A program made the translations under genes and the position numbers. Source: Leidyana gryllorum EB-2025a (Eukaryota; Apicomplexa). Taken from it: a stretch of DNA of 64,000 bases. Positions 11,260-22,060 of this stretch are shown here, piece by piece (position 1 is the first letter of the stretch; each line of letters begins with the position of its first letter). Under the pieces are notes generated by a model, which was not told the origin of the DNA, made no database searches, and worked only from the letters and a program-made list of their open reading frames with translations. The stretch spans positions 62,001 through 126,000 of the forward strand of contig JBLWGC010000169.1 in NCBI GenBank assembly GCA_048772705.1, given 5' to 3'.

Positions 11260-14200
11260 TTAGCGCTCTTCCTCCACGTCGACGACCGCACATCCACAAC
11301 ACTTCCAGTTGCACCGACAAGCAGCAATACGTCCCCCTCCCGGAATGAACTCGCGGGCTAAGCGCACTGCTTTCGACGATGAGGACGACTTTCTACGCTT
11401 AGCGGAAGATTTCATAGCTCGCCGAACCTCCTCGTCTTTATAGTACGACTGGAGTCGCCCAGGTAAACTCGTCACTCGCTGCGCCAGGATTTCAGCCTGC
11501 CCCAAGGTCACCGACCCGGCGGCCCAACGAGATCGAGGATCTTCCACACCACACCCACCTTCTCCGACGACTGGAAATAGCTCTCCAAGAGAAGACTTCT
11601 CTCGCAATTTGCCCAAATCCTCGCCTTCCGCCAGTACACGACGTCGGCGAGCTCCTCCCCAATAGTCCTCTTCACGAGGTCTCGTTATTGCTTTCGCTGT
11701 CTCCGTCTCTATCCTGACCGAATGTGCCGTCTCCGTCTCCATCCTGCCCGAATGTGCCGTCTCCGTCTCCATCTTGCCCAAATGTGCCGTCTCTGTCGCC
11801 AGGTTTCCTCCTTGTATAATGGGCGGCGAGGTCGGTTTGTCCACGACCCCCTTTGGCGGAGAAGAGCCGATTATGTTCTCCATTGAAGATTGCTGGCGAG
11901 AAGACAGAGGTGGCGGTGGTTCGTCTTCTGAGGAGTCTTGGCGAGACGGAGACGCCGCGACAATGTCTGAGGCTTGAGAGACGGCTGAAGGAGACGCCAT
12001 GTTTGATGGGCGGGAGCGATTGTCGAAGAAGGAGGCTTCTTCTGGTTCTTGTTCGCGTGTCACTCTGTCTTGGTGTTTGTCCCTTTGTATTTCACTCTCT
12101 TTGCGACTGACTCGCTCGTCACTATCATCGCCGTCTCGGTCTTCTGCTTCTGACAAATGTTTGGATGTGGATCGAAGCGATCTTTGCAGAGACGCGTTTG
12201 GAGAGGCGATAATATCATTAGGTGAAGTTGGAGTTGAGGGGTTTTGGGCCTTTTCTGCTGAAGTTTCGGCGACGCCCTTTTTGCCACGGGTTTTGCTGCG
12301 AGATTTCTTGCCATCCGCCTCAACTGCAACGGCTGCGTTAGGTGTTATTTGATTTGTGTCCGGGTGGTTGGGCGCGAGGAGGTGTTCGTGGGATTGTGGC
12401 TGTGACTGCTGCTGTATCGGAGGAGACTCCTGAGTGGTGCTGAGTTTTGGTTTTTCTTCGGATGTGTCGTGTGAGGGCGTGTGTTGAGGCGGTGATGAGG
12501 CTGATATGGCGGATATACGGAAGAGTCGTGGAGAAGCAAATGTTACCTGAGTCCTTTGGAGATCGCTGTTGGGGGAGAAGAAGACCCTTTTGTTGTTTCT
12601 CATCGTCACTGATACCGCCTTTTACTACACGAAGAAGAATGAGAGTGCTACATAGATATTTTGTCTCTTACCACCAGGTTCTTGCTGATGGCGGCTTTCG
12701 GTAGAAGTGTGTATGACCGCTTTGACAGCATCTGCCAGTTTCCCTGCTGACCGTCTCCCAATGTCTTGGAGCCGTTCGAGACTTGAAGTCACGAGTTCCC
12801 TGCTTGCAGCCGAAGATCCACTTAAAAATTGAGCGCGGCCTTCGGTACCCCCTCCTACATGTTGCATGTGCGTCTCTTCTTGCTGCCCGACCACACCACC
12901 ATTCGAAACGGAGCCTTCTTCCTTCTTATTATAAGATGACTTGCTGCTAACTCCCGCAGCCGCCGCCTTCTTGCCACTGCGTGGGGAGGGGGGAGCCGCA
13001 GCACCCTTCCGCCGTCTCCCCCCCCGGGGGGACACTGCTGCCCCCCGCGGCGAGGGCGCCGCTGGAGGGAGACGCTGGACGACACCTCTTCTCGCCGTCG
13101 CCGCCGCCGTCGAGATGTTCCCAACACGCCCCGCCTTGGTGGTGGTGGGGGTGGTGGTCGTCGTACCATTACTTGCCGCCGCCTTTGGCGCCGTCCCAGC
13201 CACCTTCGGCGGAGACGCGGCCGACGGAGACGCCGCCGACCGAGACGCCGCCGACGGAGACGCCGCCGACGGAGACGCCGCCAACGGTTTGTCCGAGTTC
13301 TCGCCAACCACAGACGACGACTGTTCTGCGGCGCCGCCCTCTTCCTTCGCAATCTGCTGCTGCTGCGCACCCGCGTTGTCGTCGTCGGCGTCCTCCTTCT
13401 TCTCGCCCTCGTCGTCACCACGACCGCTTGTTAAAGACAAAGACAATCCCATCACGCGATCCCAACTTTCCTGTCGCTCCACTAATGTAGGCGGCCGGGG
13501 AGCCCCGACTCCCCCCGCGTTGTTGTCGTCGTCACCACCCTCCCTTTGACGACTATCGGCCGCTGCCGCCGACGATAATAATGTATTCGCATCAAAGCTA
13601 ACACCCTTCTTGACTGATGATAGAGACCTTTTTGAAGTCGTTTCAACTACCGCCCCAGACGCAGACCTAAGCGTAGAGTCCCCCGTTGCTCCACCCCCGC
13701 CCGCAAAATGACGATCCACATACCCACTCCGCTCAATCTCCTTCGGTACCTTCCTATCCAACTCGCCAGACAGACTGCTCAACTGACCCGGCCGAATGAA
13801 ACTCTTCCCGCCCGCTTTCGCTCGCGGCTTAGCCGCCGCCACCTTCGACACCGACGACCGAACCGCCTTTGACAGTCCTCGAGTCACCCGCCCCGCCGCC
13901 GTCTTGGCTGCAGTGGAGGTGGTCGGCCGTGCCGCCGCCGCCAATTCGGCGTCTCCGTCTCCGTCTCCGTCAACCGCCGTCTCCGTCTCGGGCCCTCCGC
14001 CGTCAGCCGCCGTCTCGGCCTCGAGCTCGCGTTCTTCGAGAGATTGCTTCAACGATTCCTGGCGGGCTTTAGCGCGGGCCTCGAAGCGCGCGTCTCGCAG
14101 CTCAGCGGCCGCGATCTCGACGCAGATGCGAAAAGAGGGGTGTTTCTCGTAAAACAGTGCGCCGACGTCGCCGAACTCGCCGCTCGCCGACTCTAAGCGC

Positions 14201-14346
14201 TTTCGCAGAATCAGATCGTGACTGGTGGGCAGCTCGTCCAAAGGGGCACTCCCGCCACTAAAGGTCCGAGACAAACGCGGAGGTCGCGGACGGCTTTTGG
14301 GGTCAAAGCCTCGCGAAGGCGCCCTGCGTTGCCGACCGTCAGCCAT
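11260..14346 (-). CDS. Large low-complexity hypothetical protein with ETETA repeats
   Basis: Two exons (14346-12672 and 12608-11260) join across a 63-bp GT-AG intron to 1007 residues. I do not recognise it. The N-terminal 90 residues (ATG 14346, MADGRQRRAPSRGF) look ordered, with an S-F-R-I-C-V-E-I-A-A-A-E-L helix. The middle is Ala/Ser/Gly/Thr-rich with S-P-S-A-A repeats, and there are three to four M-E-T-E-T-A-H-S-G-R repeats near 11.7 kb. Both repeats are the same GGAGACGG DNA word in different frames. The C-terminus is basic, then Cys-rich (C-R-C-N-W-K-C-C-G-C). The tail could be lipid-modified or metal-binding, but this is a guess. It is divergent from the C2 gene with 70 bp between start codons. 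Confidence 0.6.
11695..11800. repeat. 33-bp in-gene tandem repeat built on CCGTCTCC
   Basis: Three to four copies of a ~33-bp unit containing CCGTCTCC on the + strand encode the M-E-T-E-T-A-H repeats of the minus-strand gene 11260-14346. Confidence 0.85.
13205..13292. repeat. 15-bp in-gene tandem repeat
   Basis: About five copies of a 15-bp unit like GCCGACGGAGACGCC. Read on the minus strand it encodes the S-P-S-A-A repeats of the gene 11260-14346. The C/G-rich unit carries the same GGAGACG word seen elsewhere in the window. Confidence 0.8.
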
Positions 14347-14416
14347 TCTTCCCTCAATGCACGTTGGCCCCACAATGTGTGCTTAGTGCAGTCGGTCAAA
14401 AATTCAGCCCGAGACT

Positions 14417-16178
14417 ATGGCTCGCAAATACCTCAAAATACACTTTGACCGCGTCCTGGAGATAGAGAGCCATGCTGTAAGTTCGGCAAACGCACGTAAA
14501 TCAATCGCCGCTCTCTCCCATGCGTAGGATCCTTACGTCTTAATACAAGTTGGAGACTCCCACGCAAACTCTCCCATCGGCCGTCGCCAAGGCCATGGCA
14601 GCTGGAGCTTCGATCAAACCGCTATTTTCGACGCCTCCGAAGGCACCGTAGTCACGTAAGGCTCACTCGGTGTGATCGGACCCATCGCCCCGCGACCCCG
14701 ATAGATTCTTCGTCATCGATCGGGAGAGTAACTGCTCAGTGGCCTCGGGAAGTGTCGATATGAGGCCCCACCTGTCTCACGGCCGACCCAAAAAGTCGGA
14801 GATCCGCCTCCATCCCCGCGGTGTCGCATTGGTCCGATGCCAACTATTCGACTTTGATGAACACGGCAACTTTCCAGATCGATTGGAAATCCGCATTGGC
14901 CACGCCACCGGCATCCCGGCACAGGTAACTAACTCTCACAATCAATCGTGGCTGTCCGTCCCTGGCTGCCCCCTTTATGAACCCTCTATGAACCCCCTGC
15001 GACTCCTTTGCTACCCTTTATGAACCCCTTGCGACACCTTTGCGAACCCCTTGCGAACCCCCTCCCTGAGCCCCCATTGGCATTTGTAGATGACGAATCC
15101 GCGTGTGCGCGTGACGGTGGCGAATGAGTCGATGATCACGGAGCCGCCATCTGAGTTGGGTTTGAAGGACACACCGCGGAAGGTTACGTGGGATCAGCGT
15201 TTTGTGATGCCGTATCGGGGGCATGAGTTGTGCAAGGTGGATGTGTTGGATGGTAGTGGAGAAGTAACGTGTACGGGTCGTTTTCTATTGTGGGAGGTGC
15301 TGACCCACCCTGAGCGCGCGTTGGGTGGGGCGGTTGATTTGACGGACGCGAGTACGGCTCCGTCTGGTTTGTTGCGTATCGCGTTTCGTATGTGGGACAC
15401 GTCTCAGGTTGCGGCCAAGACGGATGTGCAGAGTGCCCAACTGAGTAAATTGATTGAGCGTCGGCGTGGGGACGTTGAGATGTTGGATGCGATCCGTGAG
15501 GTGGTGCGAGACACGGATAAGCGAAGTTTGGGAGAGTGTGACAGGCGTTTGGAGCAAGTTGACAAGTCGTGTGAGAAGGCGTCATCGCTTATTGAGCAGA
15601 TGGCGACGCCGGCTCGATCGCGTGCGGACACTCATCACGCGAAACGGTCTCTGAAACACTCTCTGCAGGACGCTGGGAAGTCTCTGGATATTGCAGAGAG
15701 ATATCTCCAGCTGCTGGTTCACGCGTCGGCGGTGAAGGAGTGGGAGCAGGGCCGGGCGGCTCGTTCTAAGATTGCGTCTATTGTGGACGACATGGCGACG
15801 GCTCGTCAGCCGTTGCCCGACACTCCGGCGGATCCGGGCTTGGAGGAGCTGAATGAGCGTCAACTCGAACCGTTGGTGGCCAAAGCCGAAGCGGAGTGCC
15901 TCAAGTTGGACGACGCCCTCAACGGTATCAAAGGGACAACAGTGGCAGCCGAAATGGGCCGAACGTACGAAGACGCCAAAACCGCCCGGAGAACACTCGA
16001 ACAATTGGCCAAAGAAGGCGAAGAAATCGGAATTCAGGTCCACACACGGCTCCGAGAGAGACGACGAGCCATGCGACAACAGGCTCGAATGCAAATGCTA
16101 TCCACCGCCGTCGCCATAGGAGCCGGAGACTTTCCAAAACCTGTTGCCATACCCGCACCTTGCTGCTGCTGGCTATAG
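14417..16178 (+). CDS. Protein with two C2-like domains, coiled coil and possible CaaX end
   Basis: Exons 14417-14476, 14528-14655, 14705-14924 and 15090-16178 join in phase to 498 residues. The first ~130 residues resemble a C2 fold: Y-L-K-I-H-F-D-R-V, D-P-Y-V-L-I-Q-V-G, then a V-R-C-Q-L-F-D-F-D-E-H-G end. A second C2-like unit follows (L-E-I-R-I-G-H-A-T-G, N-P-R-V-R-V-T-V, C-K-V-D-V-L-D). After it come ~230 residues of charged helix, probably coiled coil. The final residues are C-C-C-W-L; the last four would fit a CaaX box with Leu at X, the geranylgeranylation type. Together this suggests a peripheral membrane protein, possibly in trafficking. The C2 assignment is by fold pattern only. Intron 3 (14925-15089) contains a tandem repeat. 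Confidence 0.6.
14975..15060. repeat. Short tandem repeat inside C2-gene intron 3
   Basis: Degenerate ~16-18 bp units of the form CCTTTATGAACCCC / CCTTTGCGAACCCC, about five copies, filling much of the 165-bp intron. It explains why this intron is longer than the local norm. Confidence 0.7.
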
Positions 16179-16289
16179 AAGAGGCCGCCGGGTACACTCA
16201 CACACTCACCAAGGGAGAGAGCGAGAGAGGGGTTAGCCGGAGGAGGGGAGGGAGAAAGAAAGACAGAATCCGACCTTTTTTCCGCTGAT

Positions 16290-16655
16290 ATGACTTACGA
16301 CTTGATGGTATACGACTCGACGATAGCGCCCCAGAGCCCCGAGCAATTCCACCAATGGTTCCTACAACAAACCCAATGGACAGAATCGCACGACTACGAC
16401 GACATTGGTGTCATCAAATGTCCCCAACTCAGACTCTTCTTCGAAGAGATCGTCACAACGTTCCCGCCTCTGAATAACTATCCGCTGCCGGCCGAGTTCG
16501 ACCCCGACGATCTGCGGTTGACTGACTATTCGATTGGATATCACCTCATATACTGCGCCTTCGCCTGGCCACTCGCCAAAGAAGCCCACTCAATAACCGA
16601 AAAAACAGCCCTCAAATACGGACTCGGCTTCTTTGATCCCTCAGACCCACTGTGA
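16290..16655 (+). CDS. Small single-exon protein resembling a bacterial MSYDL-type family
   Basis: A 121-residue protein from ATG 16290 (MTYDLMVYDSTIAP). The opening M-T-Y-D-L-M-V-Y-D and the closing A-L-K-Y-G-L-G-F-F-D-P recall small uncharacterised bacterial proteins that begin MSYDL and end with an A-x-x-H-G-L-x-x-F-D-P motif. That similarity is from memory of the pattern and its function is unknown. No intron, signal peptide or membrane segment. It could be an old transfer from bacteria. It converges on the Hsp70 gene, 59 bp between stops. Confidence 0.6.
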   Translation: MTYDLMVYDSTIAPQSPEQFHQWFLQQTQWTESHDYDDIGVIKCPQLRLFFEEIVTTFPPLNNYPLPAEFDPDDLRLTDYSIGYHLIYCAFAWPLAKEAHSITEKTALKYGLGFFDPSDPL

Positions 16656-16714
16656 AGCGGTGGAGAAAAACAAATTCTTTACTCCAAGTCTGTGACTCCT
16701 CCCTCGCCCGAACC

Positions 16715-18538
16715 TCAATTCTCGCTCGACAGTCCCGTCGATGATCCCTCCTCCGCAGCCAAAGTAGCCGCGACCTCCGTCTCACCATCACCCGACACGT
16801 CTTGGAGCGTTGCGACGTTATCTTCGTCAACATTCGTTGACTCTGTGTCTCCGTCTCCCACTTCGCCGCCGTCTCCCATTTCGCCGCCGTCTCCCTCTTC
16901 GCCGCCGTCTCCCACTTCGCCGCCGTCTCCGTCTCCATCAACGATATTAGTGGGTCGCGGAGGAGAGTCTGTTAACAGGTTGTGTCTGCGTCTGAGCGTC
17001 TCCACCTCTGCCAGAGTCATACGTGAGTCTCCTATCTGGAGTTCGACGTGGTTGGACACCTCATTCTCCTCGTCGACCACAGAGGCGGTGAGATTTCCGA
17101 ACACGTCAACAGAGACAGTGAGCAGTAACAATGATTTGTCCTCGCGATCCGATGGCAATCCGTGCATTTCCACTTTACCCAAAGTTCGATTCTTCTTGCA
17201 ATCCACAGACTCGCCTTCCTGCAGCCAGAAAGGGACCACAGTGGGGGAGTTTGCCATTGTCCACCGCTCCACTGTGGCCGAGAAGGGCAGTTTTGTATTC
17301 CGCTTCACAATGTGCGATATCAGACGGTCCTTTCCGCACAGATCACCAATGGGAAGTCGAGTGTACGGCGTCCCATTGAAAGATTCGACGATTGCCGCCT
17401 GAATGGCCGCGCCGTGGACGATGGAGGGGTCAGTTTGGAACGGGTGGCCGGAGTTACTCGAAGTGAAATAGTTCTCAAAGACTGCTCGGAGTTCCGGGAT
17501 CGCCATTGAGCCTCCGGTGAGAACGATTTCGTCAATGCGCTCATGTGAGACTCTACAGAGCGTTAAGAGTTCATTGATTGTGGCCAAACATTTGGTGTAA
17601 TATGTGCCCTTCACAGACCGAAATAGATTCCGGGTGATATCGAGATGCATTTCGTTACCGTCAATGTCCATTTGAATTAGTGTCTGTTTCTTGCCATTCA
17701 TCAAATCGCATTTCGCCCGCTCACAGTGTGTCCACAACAGACTCGAATGCCGCGAGCCGTCAAGGATCTCAATGTCGTGCAGCTTCGTACACTCTCCCAA
17801 ACAGTACTTCACCAGCGACTGATCCAACATGTCGCCGCCCATATCGACCCGATGGATACTGCCGTAGAATAAAAAGTCTCCTCCATCAAACTTAGCCACA
17901 GAGGCTTTGAGTGACTTTCCGATATCGCAGAAAAACACATTCCGAGCCGACGGTGTCGACGCAGAGGCCCACGACCTCCGCCGAGCGAGCGATAAAGCCA
18001 ACGCTGTCCGGTCATTGAGTATCTCCACCACGTGGAGACCCGCGATTTGTCCGGCAATCTCAATGTCCGTCCGCTGAGACTCATCAAAGTCAAAGGGTAC
18101 CGAGATCACGGCTTGACAGATCTCACATTCCAACTGATCTTCCGCAGCGCTCTTCAACTTGGACAACAGTAAAGCCATAATCTGTGCGGGGTGGAACTCC
18201 TCCAATTTCCCACTCCGGCAAACCATAATCGTAGCCTTGCCGCCGGGCCCAGAAGTGATACTGAACGCCGATCGGGCACTGATCCAATCGACAATCGGAT
18301 CGTCGCACATCCGCCCCAACAGCTGCTGTACTGATGTTATACACCACTCCGGGTCCGTCAAGGATCTTTTCAGCGCATCTTCACCAACAACCTGGCCACC
18401 ACAGTCCGTAAATGAAACAACATTCGGCATACGCCGTTTGCCATCTATCTTCACCAACTCACATTTCCCATCTCTCTCAACCGCCACTGACGACCAACCC
18501 GCCCCAAAATCGATCCCGATTATTGGGCCAACAAGCAT
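16715..18538 (-). CDS. Divergent Hsp70-family protein
   Basis: Single-exon 607-residue protein from ATG 18538 (MLVGPIIGIDFGAGWSS). The actin-like ATPase order of Hsp70 is present: I-G-I-D-F-G (phosphate 1), Q-L-L-G-R, V-S-V-P-F-D-F-D, a second phosphate region reading C-D-I-G-K-S-L-K-A-S instead of D-L-G-G-G-T-F-D, and V-L-T-G-G-S-M-A-I-P (adenosine motif). The G-G-G-T loss makes ATP hydrolysis doubtful, as in Hsp110-like or other atypical Hsp70s. A short substrate-domain-like part follows (V-D-V-F-G-N-L-T-A-S-V), then an acidic tail of G-D-G-G-E-V repeats encoded by an 18-bp repeat. No signal peptide or ER retention end, so probably cytosolic. Confidence 0.8.
   Translation of the reverse strand: MLVGPIIGIDFGAGWSSVAVERDGKCELVKIDGKRRMPNVVSFTDCGGQVVGEDALKRSLTDPEWCITSVQQLLGRMCDDPIVDWISARSAFSITSGPGGKATIMVCRSGKLEEFHPAQIMALLLSKLKSAAEDQLECEICQAVISVPFDFDESQRTDIEIAGQIAGLHVVEILNDRTALALSLARRRSWASASTPSARNVFFCDIGKSLKASVAKFDGGDFLFYGSIHRVDMGGDMLDQSLVKYCLGECTKLHDIEILDGSRHSSLLWTHCERAKCDLMNGKKQTLIQMDIDGNEMHLDITRNLFRSVKGTYYTKCLATINELLTLCRVSHERIDEIVLTGGSMAIPELRAVFENYFTSSNSGHPFQTDPSIVHGAAIQAAIVESFNGTPYTRLPIGDLCGKDRLISHIVKRNTKLPFSATVERWTMANSPTVVPFWLQEGESVDCKKNRTLGKVEMHGLPSDREDKSLLLLTVSVDVFGNLTASVVDEENEVSNHVELQIGDSRMTLAEVETLRRRHNLLTDSPPRPTNIVDGDGDGGEVGDGGEEGDGGEMGDGGEVGDGDTESTNVDEDNVATLQDVSGDGETEVAATLAAEEGSSTGLSSEN
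16845..16940. repeat. 18-bp in-gene repeat with CCGTCTCC core
   Basis: About five copies of GCCGCCGTCTCCCACTTC-like units on the + strand encode the Gly/Asp/Glu tail of the minus-strand Hsp70-like protein. Confidence 0.85.
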
Positions 18539-18790
18539 TGCCACTGAATACCGAAATTTAGCCCAACTGGCAATTTCGAACCACCCACTCGGAACTCTCT
18601 ATTTACGCCCAAAACTCTCGTTATCTTTGGTATTCAACTACGCATCGTCGCTTCTGTCAACGCTATCGGGTCGTCAAATGCTCCCCACCACCTTTCCACA
18701 TCTACGTTCGTGTGTGTGTATATATATGTGTGTGTGTATATGTGTGTGTGTCCTAATCTGCGGCGGCAACTCTTTAGCTTTGTTGACGAC
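18539..18790. other. Hsp70 upstream spacer with TG/TA microsatellite
   Basis: No gene seen. A TGTG/TATA microsatellite lies at about 18713-18752. The space lies between the minus-strand Hsp70-like start and the left end of the repeat island. Confidence 0.6.
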
Positions 18791-19888
18791 TTGAAACCGG
18801 CCACAAAGTATATTTCTGATTTCGGAAATTTTGGGCAGTTACGGATCCGTCTGCGGATGAGTTCGTCACTGCCCAGAATTTCCCGGCGGGCATTGGAATC
18901 GGGCGCTGCGACTGTTTGCTGGGGTCATTATGAAGCCACTCCGACAGTTCGCAAACTGTCAGAGCCGCTCAGAAGCCCCCAGCAGCAGTTACAACGACTG
19001 TTCATCCAACCGAACCCCCCAAAGGCGTTCGTGGTGAGTGGCTGAATGCTTTTACTCAACAGTTACCCTGAATGCGGTACATTAACGTACATCCGGCCTC
19101 CCCAGAAGGCTTACGAGGGGTTTCGCAGATGACGGATTACAATGTGGGCGATGGCCACCAAGCACTCGATCGCTCCCCCCTCCTGTAGCGAGGTTGGGGA
19201 GCGCGAGTTATGTGTGGTTGAGGGAAATGTGGCCCCAGAGAGTGGGGGAGGGGCAAAATATTGCAGCGGTTTTTGGGTCCGGCTGCGTGTCGTGACTGCC
19301 CCCACTTCCGGTATTCTTTTGATGCCGTAAAACTGAACCCGCCAGGAGGGTTCGTCCCTGCTTCATCCTTTATGCCTGGCGTCGTGATTCGAATGGTTAT
19401 GGGTTCAGTGGTGCCCCGACTTGATGACTCCTCCTCCTCGCCGCCCGCCCTCCCCAGTGGTGAGGTCTGAGCCGTTTTTTTATTGTACAGTTGGGCTCAG
19501 ACCGGTGTTCAGGAGCATTACGCTCCTAAACATTATCTTACTCTTATTGTGAGATGCAGGGCAGCGCGTCCTGCATCGCACAAAGCGTTCACCAATTGAG
19601 AAAGAAGCCGCGCCAACATGCCGCGGTATGTGATCAGCTCGGTCGAAGACGCGACCAAATTTCGGGACATTAGATGCGCTGCTAACCATTTTACGTGTCC
19701 TTATCTCGCGTGCACTGAGGCGAAGATGCCATTGTGCTATTGCTTTGAAACATTCAAACAACCGACCGACTGCAAAGCTTCTTCAATGAACTCCATTCCC
19801 ACAATTGCACAAATGTAATCACGCTTCGGATGATGCGTGAAGCATAGCGACTAAATTGGTAATGTGAGCTTACTGGGTCCACTGAGGC
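18791..19888. repeat. Repeat copy A (left-truncated)
   Basis: First copy of a repeat found four times. It starts at AAACCGGCCACAAAG and lacks the ~100-bp left end present in copies B and C. 18791 to about 19503 is almost identical to B and C; after 19528 it differs from them until about 19670. From there to 19888 it matches the sequence after copy C (24670-24886). It carries the GGTCTGAGCC hairpin (19464-19503) and the ATTAC-loop hairpin (19511-19527). Short ORFs in it are shared by the copies only because the DNA is; no protein is evident. Confidence 0.85.
19511..19527. other. ATTAC-loop hairpin, copy A
   Basis: AGGAGC-ATTAC-GCTCCT, a perfect 6-bp stem. Copy D has the same form. Copies B and C have a different stem around the same loop, with compensating changes. 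Confidence 0.8.
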
Positions 19889-20973
19889 AACTTATTGTGA
19901 CCTGTGGACTCTGGCCGACCGCGAGCACACACGTGTGCTTCCATCAGATATTTGATCAGTCGCGATCCCCGGCTGTTTGTGTCCAAACCGGCCACAAAGT
20001 ATATTTCTGATTTCGGAAATTTTGGGCAGTCACGGATCCGTCTGCGGATGAGTTCGTCACTGCCCAGAATTTCCCGGCGGGTATTGGAATCGGGCGCTGC
20101 GACTGTTTGCTGGGGTCATTATGAAGCCACTCCGACAGTTCGCAAACTGTCAGAGCCGCTCAGAAGCCCCCAGCAGCAGTTACAACGACTGTTCATCCAA
20201 CCGAACCCCCCAAAGGCGTTCGTGGTGAGTGGCTGAATGGCTTTACTCAACAGTTACCCGGAATGCGGTACATTAACGTACATCCGGCCTCCCCAGAAGG
20301 CTTACGAGGGGTTTCGCAGATGACGGATTACAATGTGGGCGATGGCCACCAAGCACTCGATCGCTCCCCCCTCCTGTAGCGAGGTCGGGGAGCGCGAGTT
20401 AAGTGTGGTTGAGGGAAATGTGGCCCCAGAGAGTGGGGGAGGGGCAAAATATTGCAGCGGTTTTTGGGTCCGGCTGCGTGTCGTGACTGCCCCCACTTCC
20501 GGTATTCTTTTGATGCCGTAAAACTGAACCCGCCAGGAGGGTTCGTCCCTGCTTCATCCTTTATGCCTGGCGTCGTGATTCGAATGGTTATGGGTTCAGT
20601 GGTGCCCCGACTTGATGACTCCTCCTCCTCGCCGCCCGCCCTCCCCATTGGTGAGGTCTGAGCCGTTTTTTTTATTTTGACGGTGGGCTCAGACCGGTCT
20701 CTGAGAGCATTACGCTCTCAGTCCAGCCTCCAGATCCCGTTCTTCATCGGGTCTTCGATCCTTGGCTTTCTTCTTTTCCTCTTCATCCATTCCCTCCTCG
20801 AAGAAATCCTGTACGGAGTGATGGGAGGAAGTGCGAGGGGAAGCTTACCGAAATTCCCACGAACGAGAGGGCGTACCCGAAAGAGCAACAAAGACGCAGC
20901 AGTCCAAGAAAAAAGTCCCGCAGAAGTTGGCGGGGTGTTGCTTTGGTCGTTGACGCGACGAAATCAGGGGACA
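19889..20973. repeat. Repeat copy B, possible 5' LTR
   Basis: Nearly identical to copy C over its whole length. Both begin at AACTTATTGTGACC and end at CAGGGGACA. If the boundary is TGTGACC...GGGGACA the unit is ~1.08 kb with TG...CA ends, as in long terminal repeats. A CACACGTGTG palindrome lies at 19928-19937 and the ATTAC-loop hairpin at 20701-20721. It lies immediately upstream of the gag/pol remnant. Confidence 0.75.
20701..20721. other. ATTAC-loop hairpin, copy B
   Basis: CTGAGAGC-ATTAC-GCTCTCAG, a perfect 8-bp stem with the same five-base loop as copies A and D but different paired bases. Confidence 0.8.
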
Positions 20974-21171
20974 TAATGTTGCTGAGAGAAACAGTATAAT
21001 GTCGAAAATGTGTTAAAGATTAGATGTACTTGAGGAACATGCGTTAGAAAGTAACTCATTTAAGGTTAGAGACAAGAGCTAAGTAGATCCAGTCAACATG
21101 GCGACATGCTGGATTAGCTCTGTCTCCGTTAGGGAATGTTGTGGCGTTGCGGTGCCTTGAGGATGAGGCGG

Positions 21172-21835
21172 ACGCCTAATTTGTGACCGGTTGCACTGGC
21201 CGCTCGTCGTAGATGTCCTTCTCCAGCTCGACGGAGGCAGACGGATCATCATTGGGATCTGTAGCCACCTTAGATCTTATTCCGTCACGCATTAGTTCAT
21301 TCATTATTCGTAAGTCCGGTTCGTCCGTGCCGAGCACACGCGTGTGTTTGGATGCCGGTGTCTCCGTGTCAGCCGGCACCAAATCACCACCGTAGATTAC
21401 CACATGCAAATAAAATAAAATCAGAAGATGCAAAAGGGGGGTTCACTAAAATAGGGTTGTGGCACCCTACCCTTTGGTGTCACACGAGGGTTTGACGGAT
21501 CAACGCCTAATTCGTGATCGGTTCTATAGGCCGATCAGCGTTCGGAAGTGCTGTAAGGTCAACCGTAGGGTTTAGATCTTCCTCTGGATTGCTTGCCGCC
21601 TTGCTTCTTAGTCCATCCTTCGCCATCGTGTAGTTCAATTAGTCAAGTCAGTTCAATCCATGCCAAGCACACGCGTGTTTGGATGCCGGTGTCTCCGTGT
21701 CAGCCGGCCCCAATCGTCATATAGATCACCACATATAAAATATAAACAAATGAAAGATGCAAAAGGGGGTTCACTAATCTAGGGTTACAGTACCCTAACA
21801 CTCCGTATCACACAGGGGTTTGACGGATCAACGCC
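21172..21835. repeat. Tandem pair of diverged ~333-bp repeats
   Basis: 21172-21504 and 21505-21835 share GCCTAATT-GTGA-CGGTT at the left, GTTTGGATGCCGGTGTCTCC in the middle and TTTGACGGATCAACG at the right end, with diverged sequence between. Each holds one CACACGCGTGT palindrome. On the minus strand the left copy reads an 85-codon open frame that is broken in the right copy, so coding is doubtful. They lie between copy B and the gag-like fragment. Confidence 0.7.
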
Positions 21836-21839
21836 CTAG

Positions 21840-22060
21840 CGGACGTGTGGCTGGATGAGTTGGAGCGGTGGTTCGGACGGGCCCGAATCACGGACGACCG
21901 GGCGAAGGTGGACTGTCTCGAGAGTGCTCTCCCGATGCGCAAGCAGCTGCAGCGTGTTGCCGTGGGAGGCGGATACGAGACAGTCCGGGACGCAATCTTC
22001 CGGGTGTGGTTTCCGATGGAGGGTACGGTGGTATCGTACCTCTATCAGGCAGCGAGATAG
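21840..22060 (+). pseudogene. Gag-like fragment of Ty3/gypsy element
   Basis: A 70-codon open piece with W-L-D-E-L-E-R-W-F and A-K-V-D-C-L-E-S-A-L-P, the pattern of retrotransposon gag capsid helices. It is cut off by a stop at 22058-22060 and runs with a frame change into the pol region, so it is a remnant. No zinc knuckle or protease motif was seen. Confidence 0.5.

Noticed and set aside
12855-13549. Long open frames on both strands over the repeat-rich gene
   Set aside because: They are shadows made by the GC-rich 15-bp repeat; only the minus frame continuing into both exons has mixed composition and a clean splice join.
18713-18752. TATATA in the spacer as a TATA box
   Set aside because: It is part of a TG/TA microsatellite, and the distance and orientation to the Hsp70-like start are not convincing.
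20570-20610. GATTCGAAT as a tRNA B box in the repeats
   Set aside because: No A box at the right distance and no cloverleaf could be drawn; not a tRNA-derived SINE on this evidence.
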